A stretch of 37,500 bases of DNA from Anaeromyces robustus (lineage: Eukaryota > Neocallimastigomycota > Neocallimastigomycetes > Neocallimastigales > Neocallimastigaceae), in the NCBI GenBank assembly GCA_002104895.1, contig MCFG01000004.1, positions 1 to 37,500 of the forward strand, given 5' to 3'. Made by a program: the position numbers and the translations under genes. Of this stretch, positions 19,360 through 32,567 are shown one piece after another. Every line of letters starts with the position of its first letter. Within the stretch, counting starts at the first letter, position 1. Below the pieces are notes generated by a model, which was not told where the DNA came from, searched no databases, and saw only the letters and a list, made by a program, of their open reading frames with translations.

Positions 19360-20663
19360 TCATTCTATTCTTCGTTTTTTTGCTCCATTATTATCAATTT
19401 CAATACCTTTTTCTTTACAAATTTTATCAAAATCTTCAGGTTCAATATTAAATTTTGATTTTAATTCGTCAATGTTATATTCCTTATTATCAATTAAGGT
19501 CTTTAAATAATTTATATCTTCTATGGATAATTTTGAAAAATCTATTATAGTATCAATATTATAATTATCTAAAATACCCGTCATTGCTACTTCAATAGAT
19601 TTTAATTGAGCACCTTTATTTTTACCTTCTATTTTACCTTCTATTTTACCTTCTATTTTACCATCTTTGAAACCATCTTTGAAACAATCTTTGAAACCAT
19701 CTTTGAAACCATCTTTGAAACCATTATAAGCAGCTGATTTTATATCAGACCAATGTTTTGTTATTTGTTTATAACTTTCACGGATATATTTATCTCTAGA
19801 TAATTCATATAATGTTCCTCTAGCTTTTAAAAACCATGTTGGTGTTTTTTCAGTTCTAAAATAACTATTATTTGGATCAAGTAAAAAAAGAATCCAAGGA
19901 AATTGTTTTTTCATTGTTTCATTTGATTCATCTTCAAATTTGGGTAATTCAATAAAATGAAATTTTATTAAATCTTCAAAACCTTTTCCTTTTTTAGTAC
20001 TTTTTTCTGTAACTTCAAAAATCCAATGACATTGTTCCATATCTACAGGATCTGTAAATAAATTATAATTTAAGATATTAATCAAAATTACATTTGGTAT
20101 TTCTTCATATTTCTCTCTACTTGGTATAGAATGAAAAAGTGTGCCTGAAGCATGAAATAAAGATCTTTTAAACAAATTACCTGTTTTAGGAAATTGAATT
20201 TCAATAATTATAAATTCATGATTTTCTGTTTCTGTTACCATTACAATTTCTTTATCACGATATAGATAATTATAATTGGATTTTGATTCTGTTTTATTAT
20301 ATTTTGTTTTCATATTTAATTGTCTTAAATTTTGAACTAAAACATCCATTCTTTCAGATTTTCCATTTTTGTTTTCATTACATATTATATATTCATTATT
20401 TCCACTATTTTTTCTTTCTTCATTTTCTTTTTTCTTTTTTCTATTTTTTGAATTTTTAATCAAAGAATTATCAGCAGTAACTGATGGCAATAAAAATTAA
20501 TAAATTCTATTCTTATAATTTTATCCTCTAAATTTAATATATTGTTTAAAAAATCAATCATAACATCTTCATTTTTATCAACTCCAAATATATTCTTAAA
20601 TATAATATCATATTTTGGTTCAAGATCAATATCTTCATTATTAATATCAATTGTATAATACAT
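19360..20663 (-). pseudogene. PD-(D/E)XK nuclease, copy D, single frameshift
   Basis: A near full-length copy-B-type gene. The first 55-60 codons (MYYTIDINNEDIDLEPKYDI onwards, from 20663) are in one frame and the rest (PSVTADNSLIKNS to KKRRIE) in another. The junction near 20488-20494 has a net one-base loss relative to the intact paralogues. Everything after it is open and well conserved: RMDVLV, IEIQF, KRSLFHASG. The linker has five FKDG-type units, one changed to FKDC, and three KIEG. It also has HTPTW-type drift (TWFLKARG for TCFLKARG). A recently inactivated gene, or a sequencing error at one base; the open downstream frame argues that any loss was recent. Confidence 0.85.
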
Positions 20664-21393
20664 AATTTATATAATTTATATAATTTATCAATAACAAATA
20701 AATAATAATAACAAAAAAAATTTTTTTTTCTTTAAATAATTATTAATTATTTAAAACTATTAATATATGAAAAAAGAAAATAATTAATTTATTAAATAAT
20801 TAAAATTATTGTTATTTTTTATTTTAAGTAATTGTATTTTCTAATTTTAAAAAAAAAATAGTTTGGCAATTAATTAACGGTATAACTTATACAACGAGAA
20901 CTTAATTGTATAATTTTACAAAATAAAAAATACAATTAAGTTTGATATGTATAAAAATTAAATAAAATTAAAAAATTATTATTTATGTTTTAAATAAAAA
21001 AAGTTTATTTAACACACCTAAATATTTATAAAAAAAGAATTCAATTATCCTAACATTTACTTATTTTTTTTATTCATTTATTTATCTTAAAAAAAGAATA
21101 AGATTTATATCTTTTTATTTAATTATGATAAATAATTACAACTAGTTAGATTTTGCATTAAAATTTTTTCTATTTATTTACTTATATATTTATTTATTTA
21201 TTTGTTCAAAAAAAAATAAATATATTTTAAATAATTAAAAAAAAATGATATAATAAAAATAAATTTAATTCTTAATTATCCTATAAAAAATGAAAATATT
21301 TAATAAATTAATATTATAATAATATTATATAAATAATTATTTAATATTAATATATTGATTTTAAAGAGAAAATCGAAATTAAAATAATTATAT
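20664..21393. other. Intergenic spacer, type I
   Basis: Third copy of the spacer seen at 7444-8227 and 14620-15401, with the flanking repeat at 21101-21165 shortened by loss of about 11 bp. The (TTTA) run here is short. No gene seen. Confidence 0.75.
21101..21165 (-). repeat. PD-(D/E)XK flanking direct repeat, copy 6
   Basis: 3'-side copy for the 21394-22650 gene, with a small internal deletion; pairs with 22819-22895 at about 1.7 kb. Confidence 0.65.
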
Positions 21394-22650
21394 TCATTCT
21401 ATTCTTCGTTTTTTTGCTCCATTATTATCAATTTCAATACCTTTTTCTTTACAAATTTTATCAAAATCTTCAGGTTCAATATTAAATTTTGATTTTAATT
21501 CGTCAATGTTATATTCCTTATTATCAACTAAGGTCTTTAAATAATTTATATCTTCTATGGATAATTCTGAAAATTTTATTATAGTATCAACATTATAATT
21601 ACCTAAAATACCCGTCATTGCTACTTCAATAGATTTTAATTGAGTACCTTCATTTTTACCTTCTATTTTACCATCTTTGAAACCATCTTTGAAACCATCT
21701 TTGAAACCATTATAAGCAGCTGATTTTATATCAGACCAATGTTTTGTTATTTGTTTATAACTTTCACGGATATATTTATCTCTAGATAATTCATATAATG
21801 TTCTTCTAGCTTTTAAAAAGCATGTTGGTGTTTTGTTAGTTCTAAAATAACTATTATTTGGATCAAGTAAAAAAAGAATCCAAGGAAATTGCTTTTTCAT
21901 TATTTCATTTGATTCATCTTCAAATTTGGGTAATTCAATAAAATGAAATTTTATTAAATCTTCAAAACCTTTTCCTTTTTTAGTACTTTTTTCTGTAACT
22001 TCAAAAATCCAATGACATTGTTCCATATCTTCAGGGTCTGTAAATAAATTATAATTTAAGATATTAATCAAAATTACATTTGGTATTACTTCATACTTCT
22101 CTCTACTTGGTATAGAATAAAAAAGTGTGCCTGAAGCATGAAATAAAGATCTTTTAAACAAATTACCTGTTTTAGGAAATTGAATTTCAATAATTATAAA
22201 TTCATGATTTTCTGTTTCTGTTACCATTACAATTTCTTTATCACGATATAGATAATTATAATTGGATTTTGATTCTGTTTTATTATATTTTGTTTTCATA
22301 TTTAATTGTCTTAAATTTTGAACTAAAACATCCATTCTTCCAGATTTTCCATTTTTATTTTCATTACATATTAGATTTTCATTATTTCCACTATTTTTTC
22401 TTTCTTCATTTTCTTTTTTCTTTTTTTTATTTTTTGAATTTTTAACCAAAGAATTATCAGCAGTAACTGATGGCAATTCAAAATTAATAAATTCTATATT
22501 TATAATTTTATCCTCTAAATTTAATATATTGTTTAAAAAATCAATCATAACATCTTTATTTTTATCAACTCCAAATATATTCTTAAATATAATATCATAT
22601 TTTGGTTCAAGATCAATATCTTCATTATTAATATCAATTGTATAATACAT
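21394..22650 (-). CDS. PD-(D/E)XK nuclease family transposase-like protein, copy E
   Basis: A 418-residue intact member very close to copies B and D: LEPKYDIIFKNIFG (14-27), D107 in RMDVLV, E155/Q157 in IEIQF, then KRSLFHASG and FPWILFLLDPNNSYFRT. It has the shortest repeat linker of this type, three FKDG and one KIEG followed by KNEG, and tail TQLKSIEVAMTGIL. The start MYYTIDINNE is shared with broken copy D, which suggests D and E arose by a local tandem duplication. Its upstream flank is the type II sequence that opens the ~4 kb segmental duplication. A likely nuclease by family, with unknown substrate. Confidence 0.88.
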   Translation of the reverse strand: MYYTIDINNEDIDLEPKYDIIFKNIFGVDKNKDVMIDFLNNILNLEDKIINIEFINFELPSVTADNSLVKNSKNKKKKKENEERKNSGNNENLICNENKNGKSGRMDVLVQNLRQLNMKTKYNKTESKSNYNYLYRDKEIVMVTETENHEFIIIEIQFPKTGNLFKRSLFHASGTLFYSIPSREKYEVIPNVILINILNYNLFTDPEDMEQCHWIFEVTEKSTKKGKGFEDLIKFHFIELPKFEDESNEIMKKQFPWILFLLDPNNSYFRTNKTPTCFLKARRTLYELSRDKYIRESYKQITKHWSDIKSAAYNGFKDGFKDGFKDGKIEGKNEGTQLKSIEVAMTGILGNYNVDTIIKFSELSIEDINYLKTLVDNKEYNIDELKSKFNIEPEDFDKICKEKGIEIDNNGAKKRRIE

Positions 22651-22818
22651 AATTTATATAATTTATATAATTTATCAATAACAAATAAATAATAATAACA
22701 AAAAAAATTTTTTTTTTAAATAATGATTAATTATTTAAAACTATTAATATATAAAAAAAAGAAAATAATTAATTTATTATATAATTAATTATTGTTATAT
22801 TTATCTTAGAAAAAAAAT

Positions 22819-22895
22819 TAAGATTTATATCTTTATCAATTTTATTTAATTATGATAAATATTTACAACTAGTTAAATTATGCATTAAAATTTAT
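22819..22895 (-). repeat. PD-(D/E)XK flanking direct repeat, copy 7
   Basis: 5'-side copy for the 21394-22650 gene, nearly identical to 1763-1838. Confidence 0.7.
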
Positions 22896-23172
22896 TTATT
22901 TATTTTATTTTATTTAAAATATTCATTTTTTTTTTCTTTTTGTTCAAAAAAAAAAAAAAAAACAACTTAAAAAAAATTTATAATATATATAAAAAATAAA
23001 TTATATAAAGAAATGGACATACCAAATTGATTAAAAATTTTGGACAAACTATAAACTTTAATTATTATTATTTTGAAACTTTTTTTTTTTTTCAATGTTA
23101 TAAAAAAAAATTATATAATTAAAATTAGTTATTACAAATTTTAATAAATTATTTGTAATTTATTCAATATTA

Positions 23173-23188
23173 TGTTATGGCCATAACA
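23173..23188. repeat. Collapsed TGTTATGGCCATAACA palindrome, copy 3
   Basis: A perfect 16-bp palindrome at the place where copies 1 and 2 have a 42-nt hairpin. The ATTAATAGAT stretch that precedes the other two is also missing. Confidence 0.88.
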
Positions 23189-23206
23189 AAATTTTATGTC
23201 TTTTTC

Positions 23207-23243
<37 letters not shown>

Positions 23244-23337
23244 TAATTTAATATAAAATTTAATTTTTTTTTTTTCAACATTTTTTAGTTTTTTAAAAAA
23301 ATTTTCATTAAAAATTAATAAAATATTAGACATAACA

Positions 23338-23425
23338 TTAGACAAAGAACATATTATATTATTAGTAATATAAACAATAAATTAGACAAAGAACATATTA
23401 TATTATTAGTAATATAAACAATAAA
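23338..23425. repeat. 44-bp tandem duplication, right block
   Basis: Same pair of units as 2278-2365. Confidence 0.9.
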
Positions 23426-23645
23426 TAATGGTAAACATAATTTATAATATAAACATATAAAACATTTATTTTTAAATCTATTATTTATTTCTTAATATAA
23501 TTATAAATAAGAATAAGTGAACATTATATTAAAAGATTTATAAAAAAAGTAATGTATTTGTATTTTAAAATATAATCGTTATATTAAAAAATAATAATAA
23601 ATAATGAAATAGCAATATTAAAGATTATAACAGTTATATAATTAT

Positions 23646-23680
<35 letters not shown>

Positions 23681-23939
23681 TAATTATAATAATAATAATT
23701 AAGGAAATATATTTAAACACTTGATTTCTTTTTTCACATAGTTACTTTTAATATTTTGCTTATATTCATATGATTTTTATCATAAGTATCATTAGTTTAT
23801 TAAGGTCTTCATATATCGTTATTGTTATTTGATATTAAATAATTTTCTAATTTTCACAATTTTTATATTTGCAGAAATTTATTGGAATAATTCGCTTAAT
23901 CGTTTAATTTTTTTGAAACTTTTCATATTACATAATTCC

Positions 23940-24154
<215 letters not shown>

Positions 24155-25043
24155 TTAATATTGAAAAAAATAAATAATGTTTATAAAATAATAAAACTTT
24201 TTATTATTTTATAAATGTTTATATATAAAATATAAAAATAAAATAAATTATTAAATATTTTTTTATACCATAATGTATGGTTGTGTAACTTATAAAAGTT
24301 CTAAATGAATATTTGTATTATAACAATATATAATATTAAACCACAATAAAAAAGAAAATATAAAAAGAAATTTTAAAAAAAAAAAAAACAAAGTATGGTT
24401 AAAAAACTTTAAAAATAAAATATAATGTAATAGTAATTATCATAATCATGTATTTTTATCTATACCATAGGAAGAAAAATTAAAAATAGTTAAAACTGTT
24501 ATGGATGATACTATTTTACTGAAGAAGGAAAAAAGAGCCTATATCGTTATAATTAATATAATAATAATATATAACAATAACAATATAATAATTTAATATT
24601 ACGAATTATTCAATTATTCAATTAATTAAATTGAAGATATATGAACATTATATATATATATATATATATAATAAATAACTATAATATAAAATCTTATAAT
24701 ATTTTGAAATCTATTAAATTAAACTACAGTTATTAATAATAAAATATCATTAAAATTATCTCTTATTTATAATATTATAATAATAATTTTTTATAATTTC
24801 AAAATAAATGTGTAATATATGAAATAAAAAAATTACTGAATTTCATATTTTTCATTGAATTCTTAAATTTCTTTATTCTATGATGATAATGTGTTGTTGT
24901 TATTTTACTTTATATATATATATATCTATTGGATACATCAAACGGCTTAAGATTTTCCTATTAATTAATTTTTTTTTTTTAAATTCTTTAATGGATATTA
25001 AAATTAATTGTTTAACTATAATTATATTATAAAAATAATGTAC

Positions 25044-25088
25044 GTTTTATATATACATTAATGTATAACATTAATGTATATATAAAAC
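25044..25088. repeat. Perfect 21-bp-arm palindrome, copy 2
   Basis: Identical to 4301-4345, with arms 25044-25064 and 25068-25088. It lies about 750 bp before the intact GT17 start codon. Confidence 0.93.
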
Positions 25089-25349
25089 ATATGAAATTAT
25101 TTTTTTAATAAATTAAACTTTATATATATATTTTTTAATAAAATTAAACTTTATATATATATTTTTTACTATATTATTTTTATATTAATCAACCAATTAT
25201 TGATAATTAAAATGTAAAATAATAAAATAAAAAAGAATAAGAGAAAGTTCCTTTTTAATACATATTAAATTACTAAATAACTAAATAAATAAATAATTAT
25301 ATAAATAAATAAATCATAAATAAATAAATAACTAAATTAAATAAATAAT

Positions 25350-25413
<64 letters not shown>

Positions 25414-25837
25414 ACATAATTATTTATTAATCACAAAATATATATAGATATTTTTTTTTCTTTTTTATTACTTTTTTTTTTTTAAAAAAAAAATAAAAAA
25501 CATAAAATAAGATAAATCGAAGTAACAGAAATAATATAATCAATAATTATTTTTTTTTAAGGCTTTTAAGAATTTTTTTATATATCATATTGTTTGAATA
25601 TATACAATAATAACATATAATAATTTCTTTTTTTAAATAAAAATTTAATATTAAAAAAATTCTCAAAAATCATTAATAATTCATATTTTAAAATGAAATA
25701 ATAAAATAGCTATACATGAAATAAAAAAGAAAAAAACAAATTAAATTAATATATATAAATAAATATATAAATAAATACCTATATAAATATATAAATTTAA
25801 AATAAACCAATAAATAAGAATTTTATGTCAATACAAA

Positions 25838-28255
25838 ATGGCTGTTTATACATTATTAAATTCAGATGATAATTTACCATTAATAGATGGTCAAACAAAT
25901 AAAAAAAAACATGGGAAAAATCGAATAACAAGATTTTTTGCACGTCATAAAAGAAAAATAAGAAGATTACTTATATTTTTATTTTTATCCGCATTTTTAA
26001 TTTTCTTATATATCTATTCTACTTATTATTATTGTTCTGAACCTACTATTAACGATAAAGAATATTCAAAAATAAAAGGTGAATCTTATTATGATAAATA
26101 TGGTATAGATTTAAATCAATATTTAACAAAAGAAATGTATAATCAAAAAATTCCAGGTAATGATACTTTAGACAGTTGGGATTTATATACTCCTGTTTGT
26201 CCACATTTAGAACCTGTACATTACCCAGAAGAAATATTAAATCCAAATTGTGAAGATATTGGACTTCAATTTGTTGATTTTAAGAATAATTTAGGTAGAG
26301 GAAAACCACATATCTTACATTTACATAGTATAACAACTCAAATAAAAAATTGGAATGAATGGTCTAAACGTGATGATAAAATTGTACCAAATTATTATTA
26401 TAAAAATGTAGAAAATTTAGTCGATGATACTTATCATCCTTTTGATTATGGTTATTATGATGAAAATGAAACAATATTAAAAAATGAAGAAGATACTATA
26501 TCATTTTATAAAAATGTAATAAATAGTCGTATGGATGAAGTACCTGACCCTAGACATAGACGTATTTTTAGTTTTATTTTATTTAATACTGAATTTGATC
26601 TTTTAGATTTATATCTTACAGAATATTATGAAATTTTTGATTATTTTGTTATTTATGAATCTAATGCAACATTTTCAGGAAAACCTAAACCACTTTATTT
26701 CACTAGAACTCTTTTAGAAACAGATCGTTATGAAAAATTTAAAGATAAAATTATTGCTTTCCCATTACCTGTTGATAGAGTATGTAAATTTTATCGTGAA
26801 CCTTTTTCAAAAGAACATATAGCAAGACGTCAATTAATTGAAATGGGTTTAAGAGCTGTACAAGCAAGACATGGTGATATTTATTTACATGGTGATTTAG
26901 ATGAATTTGTAAAACCTCATATTTTAACACGTATAAAAAAATGTGGAGGATGGGAACATTTACAAGCAGGTATAGGAGGTGGACCTCAATCTTCTCGTTT
27001 AAAAAAAGTAGATAGTTATTTACAAGATAAAAAATTAAATCGTAAATTAGAAAGAGATAAATATGGTTTTCCTAAATTAGTTTATGATCGTGAATTATCT
27101 ATAGGTTTTCTTAATTGGTTTTATGAATATTCTTTTGAAATTGTAGAAAATAGTTCTATTGGTACTACTGCTAAACCAAATATAGCCATTTTTGATGCTC
27201 GAAGAGCTTTAGGACAATATCCAATACGTTATAATTATACAGAAAGTGAAGGAGATGGAAATTTCATGGTAGATGATAAATATACAAAATTTAATCGTCG
27301 TTCATTAGAAAATATACCTAAAGAAGAAGAAGAAGAAGAAGAAAAAGAAGAAAAAAAAAAAGAAAAAGAAAAAGAAGAATTAATAATAGAAAAATTATCA
27401 GCGTCTAATAATTTAAATGAAAATGAAAATAAAAATGAGAATGAAAATAATGAAAATGAAAATAAAAATGAAAATGTAAAGGAAAATAAAAAAGTTAAAA
27501 GAAAAGTAATTCCACAAGAAGATGAAAATGATGATATTTATGTTGATCCTTTAACACAACCAGATTTTGATCCTTATAAAGGTTATAGTTATACTAATAA
27601 TAGAAATGATAATAGAGATGGAGAAGGATATTTAGGTGAATTTATGAGATTTACAACATGTTATTCAGTTTATGGTTTTAGTTTTACAAATGCCACAGTA
27701 TTTTGGAGTGGAGGATGGCATATGAGTAGTTTTTTACCAACCGTAGATCATTTTATTAATAAATTACTTTCTTATTCCCATTTTGTAGAATATACTTTTA
27801 TGCCAAAAGAAAAACGTAAACAAACAATTATAGATCATATTAATAATAAATCATATATATATAATAAAAAAACATCATTATTTTCTGAAACTGAAGTTAA
27901 GTATGATGATAGTATTATTGAATTTCCAAATGATCCAGAAAAAGGATATCAATACGATTTTAATTATAATAATTGGAAAAGTTTTAGTCCATATATTAAT
28001 AGTAATTATCATGAAACAGCAAAATTATTTTATCATGAAATACCAGATGCTGTATGGAAAAATCCAATATGTTATTCTTATATGTTAGATCGACAATTTG
28101 GATTAACAAAAAAATTATGGTGGCAACAAATACCAAAAGAAGAATGGTCATCCGTGGAATTTGAAAAATTAGATAAAGAAACATTAGAAAAAATTACCCC
28201 ATCAAATATACCTGATAATCTTAAACCAAAAGCTTTAAGAAAAAATGAAGAATAA
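25838..28255 (+). CDS. Glycosyltransferase family 17 protein, type II membrane
   Basis: An 805-residue protein. A basic cytosolic stretch (24-43) precedes one hydrophobic signal anchor (about 43-64), giving type II topology and a probable Golgi location. The GT17 domain starts near 240 (RHRRIFSFILFNTEFDLLDL, then VIYESNATFSG) with the putative sugar-nucleotide/metal motif DLDEF (353-357). GT17 includes beta-1,4-mannosyl-glycoprotein 4-beta-N-acetylglucosaminyltransferase, which adds bisecting GlcNAc to N-glycans; the fungal acceptor is not known. The conserved end of the domain (FWSGGWHMSSF, 622-632) is separated from the front by a long segment that contains a Glu/Lys-rich and ENENKNEN-type insert (about 494-555). 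The ATG at 25838 is supported by the matching N-terminus in the left block. The first 224 codons are duplicated as a pseudogene at 5084-5756. Confidence 0.9.
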   Translation: MAVYTLLNSDDNLPLIDGQTNKKKHGKNRITRFFARHKRKIRRLLIFLFLSAFLIFLYIYSTYYYCSEPTINDKEYSKIKGESYYDKYGIDLNQYLTKEMYNQKIPGNDTLDSWDLYTPVCPHLEPVHYPEEILNPNCEDIGLQFVDFKNNLGRGKPHILHLHSITTQIKNWNEWSKRDDKIVPNYYYKNVENLVDDTYHPFDYGYYDENETILKNEEDTISFYKNVINSRMDEVPDPRHRRIFSFILFNTEFDLLDLYLTEYYEIFDYFVIYESNATFSGKPKPLYFTRTLLETDRYEKFKDKIIAFPLPVDRVCKFYREPFSKEHIARRQLIEMGLRAVQARHGDIYLHGDLDEFVKPHILTRIKKCGGWEHLQAGIGGGPQSSRLKKVDSYLQDKKLNRKLERDKYGFPKLVYDRELSIGFLNWFYEYSFEIVENSSIGTTAKPNIAIFDARRALGQYPIRYNYTESEGDGNFMVDDKYTKFNRRSLENIPKEEEEEEEKEEKKKEKEKEELIIEKLSASNNLNENENKNENENNENENKNENVKENKKVKRKVIPQEDENDDIYVDPLTQPDFDPYKGYSYTNNRNDNRDGEGYLGEFMRFTTCYSVYGFSFTNATVFWSGGWHMSSFLPTVDHFINKLLSYSHFVEYTFMPKEKRKQTIIDHINNKSYIYNKKTSLFSETEVKYDDSIIEFPNDPEKGYQYDFNYNNWKSFSPYINSNYHETAKLFYHEIPDAVWKNPICYSYMLDRQFGLTKKLWWQQIPKEEWSSVEFEKLDKETLEKITPSNIPDNLKPKALRKNEE

Positions 28256-29373
<1,118 letters not shown>

Positions 29374-31908
29374 ATGGAGTATTCACGTTTAAAAACTGAT
29401 GAAGAAGATGTACAACTTTTAATAGAGAATGATACACATCAATCAATTAATGATAGTACCCAACTATTGCCATCAACAGAAAGTCAAAGGAAAAAAAAAA
29501 AACAAGGAAGAAATAGACTAGTAAAATTTCTAGCACGTCATAAAAAGAAATTCAAAAGATTATTTTTATTTTTGTTTTCAATAGCACTTATAATTTTTAT
29601 TTATATCTATTCTACCTATTATTATTGTGCTGAACCTACTATTAACGATAAAGAATATTCAAAAATAAAAGGTGAATCTTATTATGATAAATATGGTATA
29701 GATTTAAATCAATATTTAACAAAAGAAATGTATAGTCAAAAAATTCCAGGTAATGATACTTTAGATAGTTGGGATTTATATACTCCTGTTTGTCCACATT
29801 TAGAACCTGTACATTACCCAAAAGAAGTATTAAATCCAGATTGTGAAAATATTTCACTTCAATTTGTTAATTTTAGAAATAGTTTTGGTAGAGGAACACC
29901 ACATGTTTTACATTTACATAATATAACAACTCAAATAAAAAATTGGAATGAATGGTCTAAACGTGATGATAAAATTGTACCAAATTATTATTATAAAGAA
30001 GTAGAAAAATTAGTTGATGATACTTATCATCCTTTTGATTATGGTTATTATGATGAAAATGAAACAATGTTAAAAAATGAAGAAGATACTATATCATTTT
30101 ATAAAAATGTAGTAACAAGTCGTATGGATGAAGTACCTGACCCTAGACATAGACGTATTTTTAGTTTTATTTTATTTAATACTGAATTTGATCTTTTAGA
30201 TTTATATCTTACAGAATATTATGAAATTTTTGATTATTTTGTTATTTATGAATCTAATGCAACATTTTCAGGAAAACCTAAACCACTTTATTTCACTAGA
30301 ACTCTTTTAGAAACAGATCGTTATAAAAAATTTAAAGATAAAATTATTGCTTTCCCATTACCTGTTGATAGAGTATGTAAATTTTATCGTGAACCATTTT
30401 CAAAAGAACATTTAGCAAGACGTCAATTAATTGAAATGGGTTTAAGAGCTGTACAAGCAAGACATGGTGATATATTTTTACATGGTGATTTAGATGAATT
30501 TGTAAAACCTCATATTTTAACACGTATTAAAAAATGTGGAGGATGGGAACATTTACAAGCAGGTATAGGAGGTGGACCTCAATCTTCTCGTTTAAAAAAA
30601 GTAGATAGTTATTTACAAGATAAAAAATTAAATCGTAAATTAGAAAGAGATAAATATGGTTTTCCTAAATTAGTTTATGATCGTGAATTATCTATAGGAT
30701 TTCTTAATTGGTTTTATGAATATTCTTTTGAAATTGTAGAAGATAGTTCTATTGGTACTACTGCTAAACCAGATATAGCCATTTTTGATGCTCGAAGAGC
30801 TTTAGGACAATATCCAATACGTTATAATTATACAGAAAGTGAAGGAGATGGAAATTTCATGGTAGATGATAAATATACAAAATTTAATCGTCGTTCCGAA
30901 AAATCTATAATACCTATACCTATAAAAAAAATAAAAAAAGAATTTGATTTAAAAAAAGAATTATTAATATCATCATTATTATCCAATATAACTATTTTAT
31001 CTAATAATAATTTAAATGAAAATGAAAATGAAAATGAAAATATAAATACAAACCAAAATAAAATAGTTAAAAAAAAAGTAATTCCACAAGAAGATGAAAA
31101 TGATAATAATTATGTTGATCCTTTAACACAACCAGGTTTTGATCCTTATAAAGGTTATAGTTATACTAATAATAGAAATGATAATCGAGATGGAGAAGGA
31201 TATTTAGGTGAATTTATGAGATTTACAACAAGTTATTCAGTTTATGGTTTTAGTTTTACAAATGCTACAGTATTTTGGAGTGGAGGATGGCATATGAGTA
31301 GTTTTTTACCAACCGTAGATCATTTTATTAATAAATTACTTTCTTATTCCCATTTTGTAGAATATACTTTTATGCCAAAAGAAAAACGTAAACAAACAAT
31401 TATCGATCATATTAATAATAAATCATATATATATAATAAAAAAACATCCTTATTTTCCGATACAGAAGTTATGTATGAAGATAGTAAAATTGTTTATCCA
31501 GAAGATCCCAAAAAAGGATATCAATATGATTTTAGTTATGATACATGGCAAAGAGTGAATTCCTATTCCTATGGTAAATATAAAGAAACTTCAAATATAT
31601 TATATCATGAAATACCAGATGCTGTTTGGAAAAATCCAATATGTTATTCTTATATGTTAGAACGACAATTTGGATTAACAAAAAATTTATGGTGGCAAGA
31701 AATACCAAAAGAAGAATGGTCAACTGTGGAATTTGAAAAATTAGATAAAGAAACATTAGAAAAAATTACACCATCAAATATACCTGATAATCTTAAACCA
31801 AAAGCTTTAAATAATAATAATGATAATTTAAAAAATAAATCAAAAAAATCAAAAAAATCAAAAAAAAATCAAAAAAGAAAAAATAATTTAAAAGAAAAAA
31901 AAGAATAA
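29374..31908 (+). CDS. Glycosyltransferase family 17 protein, second paralogue
   Basis: An 844-residue paralogue of the gene at 25838. It has a longer, different N-terminus (MEYSRLKTDEEDVQLLIEND), a basic stretch and a signal anchor (about 62-83), then the same luminal region from TYYYCAEPTINDKEYS on. The GT17 domain begins near 259, DLDEF is at 372-376 and FWSGGWHMSSF at about 634-644. Through codons for residues ~240-508 the DNA differs from the paralogue at only about a dozen sites in ~780 bp, yet the insert after 508 is unrelated (PIPIKKIKKEF..., shorter NENEN run) and the protein ends in a Lys/Ser-rich tail (from about 815). This fits recent duplication or gene conversion of the catalytic core. 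Expected to act in the Golgi on glycoproteins; the acceptor is unknown. Confidence 0.9.
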   Translation: MEYSRLKTDEEDVQLLIENDTHQSINDSTQLLPSTESQRKKKKQGRNRLVKFLARHKKKFKRLFLFLFSIALIIFIYIYSTYYYCAEPTINDKEYSKIKGESYYDKYGIDLNQYLTKEMYSQKIPGNDTLDSWDLYTPVCPHLEPVHYPKEVLNPDCENISLQFVNFRNSFGRGTPHVLHLHNITTQIKNWNEWSKRDDKIVPNYYYKEVEKLVDDTYHPFDYGYYDENETMLKNEEDTISFYKNVVTSRMDEVPDPRHRRIFSFILFNTEFDLLDLYLTEYYEIFDYFVIYESNATFSGKPKPLYFTRTLLETDRYKKFKDKIIAFPLPVDRVCKFYREPFSKEHLARRQLIEMGLRAVQARHGDIFLHGDLDEFVKPHILTRIKKCGGWEHLQAGIGGGPQSSRLKKVDSYLQDKKLNRKLERDKYGFPKLVYDRELSIGFLNWFYEYSFEIVEDSSIGTTAKPDIAIFDARRALGQYPIRYNYTESEGDGNFMVDDKYTKFNRRSEKSIIPIPIKKIKKEFDLKKELLISSLLSNITILSNNNLNENENENENINTNQNKIVKKKVIPQEDENDNNYVDPLTQPGFDPYKGYSYTNNRNDNRDGEGYLGEFMRFTTSYSVYGFSFTNATVFWSGGWHMSSFLPTVDHFINKLLSYSHFVEYTFMPKEKRKQTIIDHINNKSYIYNKKTSLFSDTEVMYEDSKIVYPEDPKKGYQYDFSYDTWQRVNSYSYGKYKETSNILYHEIPDAVWKNPICYSYMLERQFGLTKNLWWQEIPKEEWSTVEFEKLDKETLEKITPSNIPDNLKPKALNNNNDNLKNKSKKSKKSKKNQKRKNNLKEKKE

Positions 31909-32536
31909 AAATACGAAAATATATAAAAAATTAAAATATCTATATATATAAAAAAAATAATAATCATATGTAAATAATAATAATAAATATACAATAAAAA
32001 AAAAAATTACTTATAGAAAATTAAAATATAATTTTTACGCTTAGGTTAATATATCATAAAAAAATAATGAATAAATAAAATATATAAAAAAATAATAATA
32101 ATAATAAATAAAATAATATAATAAAACAAATATATAAAATAATATAAAAAAATAAAATAAAAATCAAATGAAAATTATTTATTCAATTTTATTTATTCTA
32201 TTCTATTTATTCATAATTCTTTATATTTTAAAATAAAAACCTTTATTATATCAATTCTTCAATTCATAACATAAATATATATACTTATTTATGTTACAAT
32301 AATATACTTAATAAAAAATAAAATGAAATAAAAAAAAATAAATTAAAAAAAAAAAAAAAAAAAAGAATTATTGTTGTAATATTTATATTAAGTTGTTTTA
32401 TTTAGTAAGTAAGTTATTTATCAATTTCTATTATAAAAAAAAAAAAAATAAAATAAATATATATATATATTATATTTTATTTATTTATTTTTTTTTAAGA
32501 ATGATATATAAAAAAGTTACAATAATAAAAGATTTC

Positions 32537-32567
<31 letters not shown>

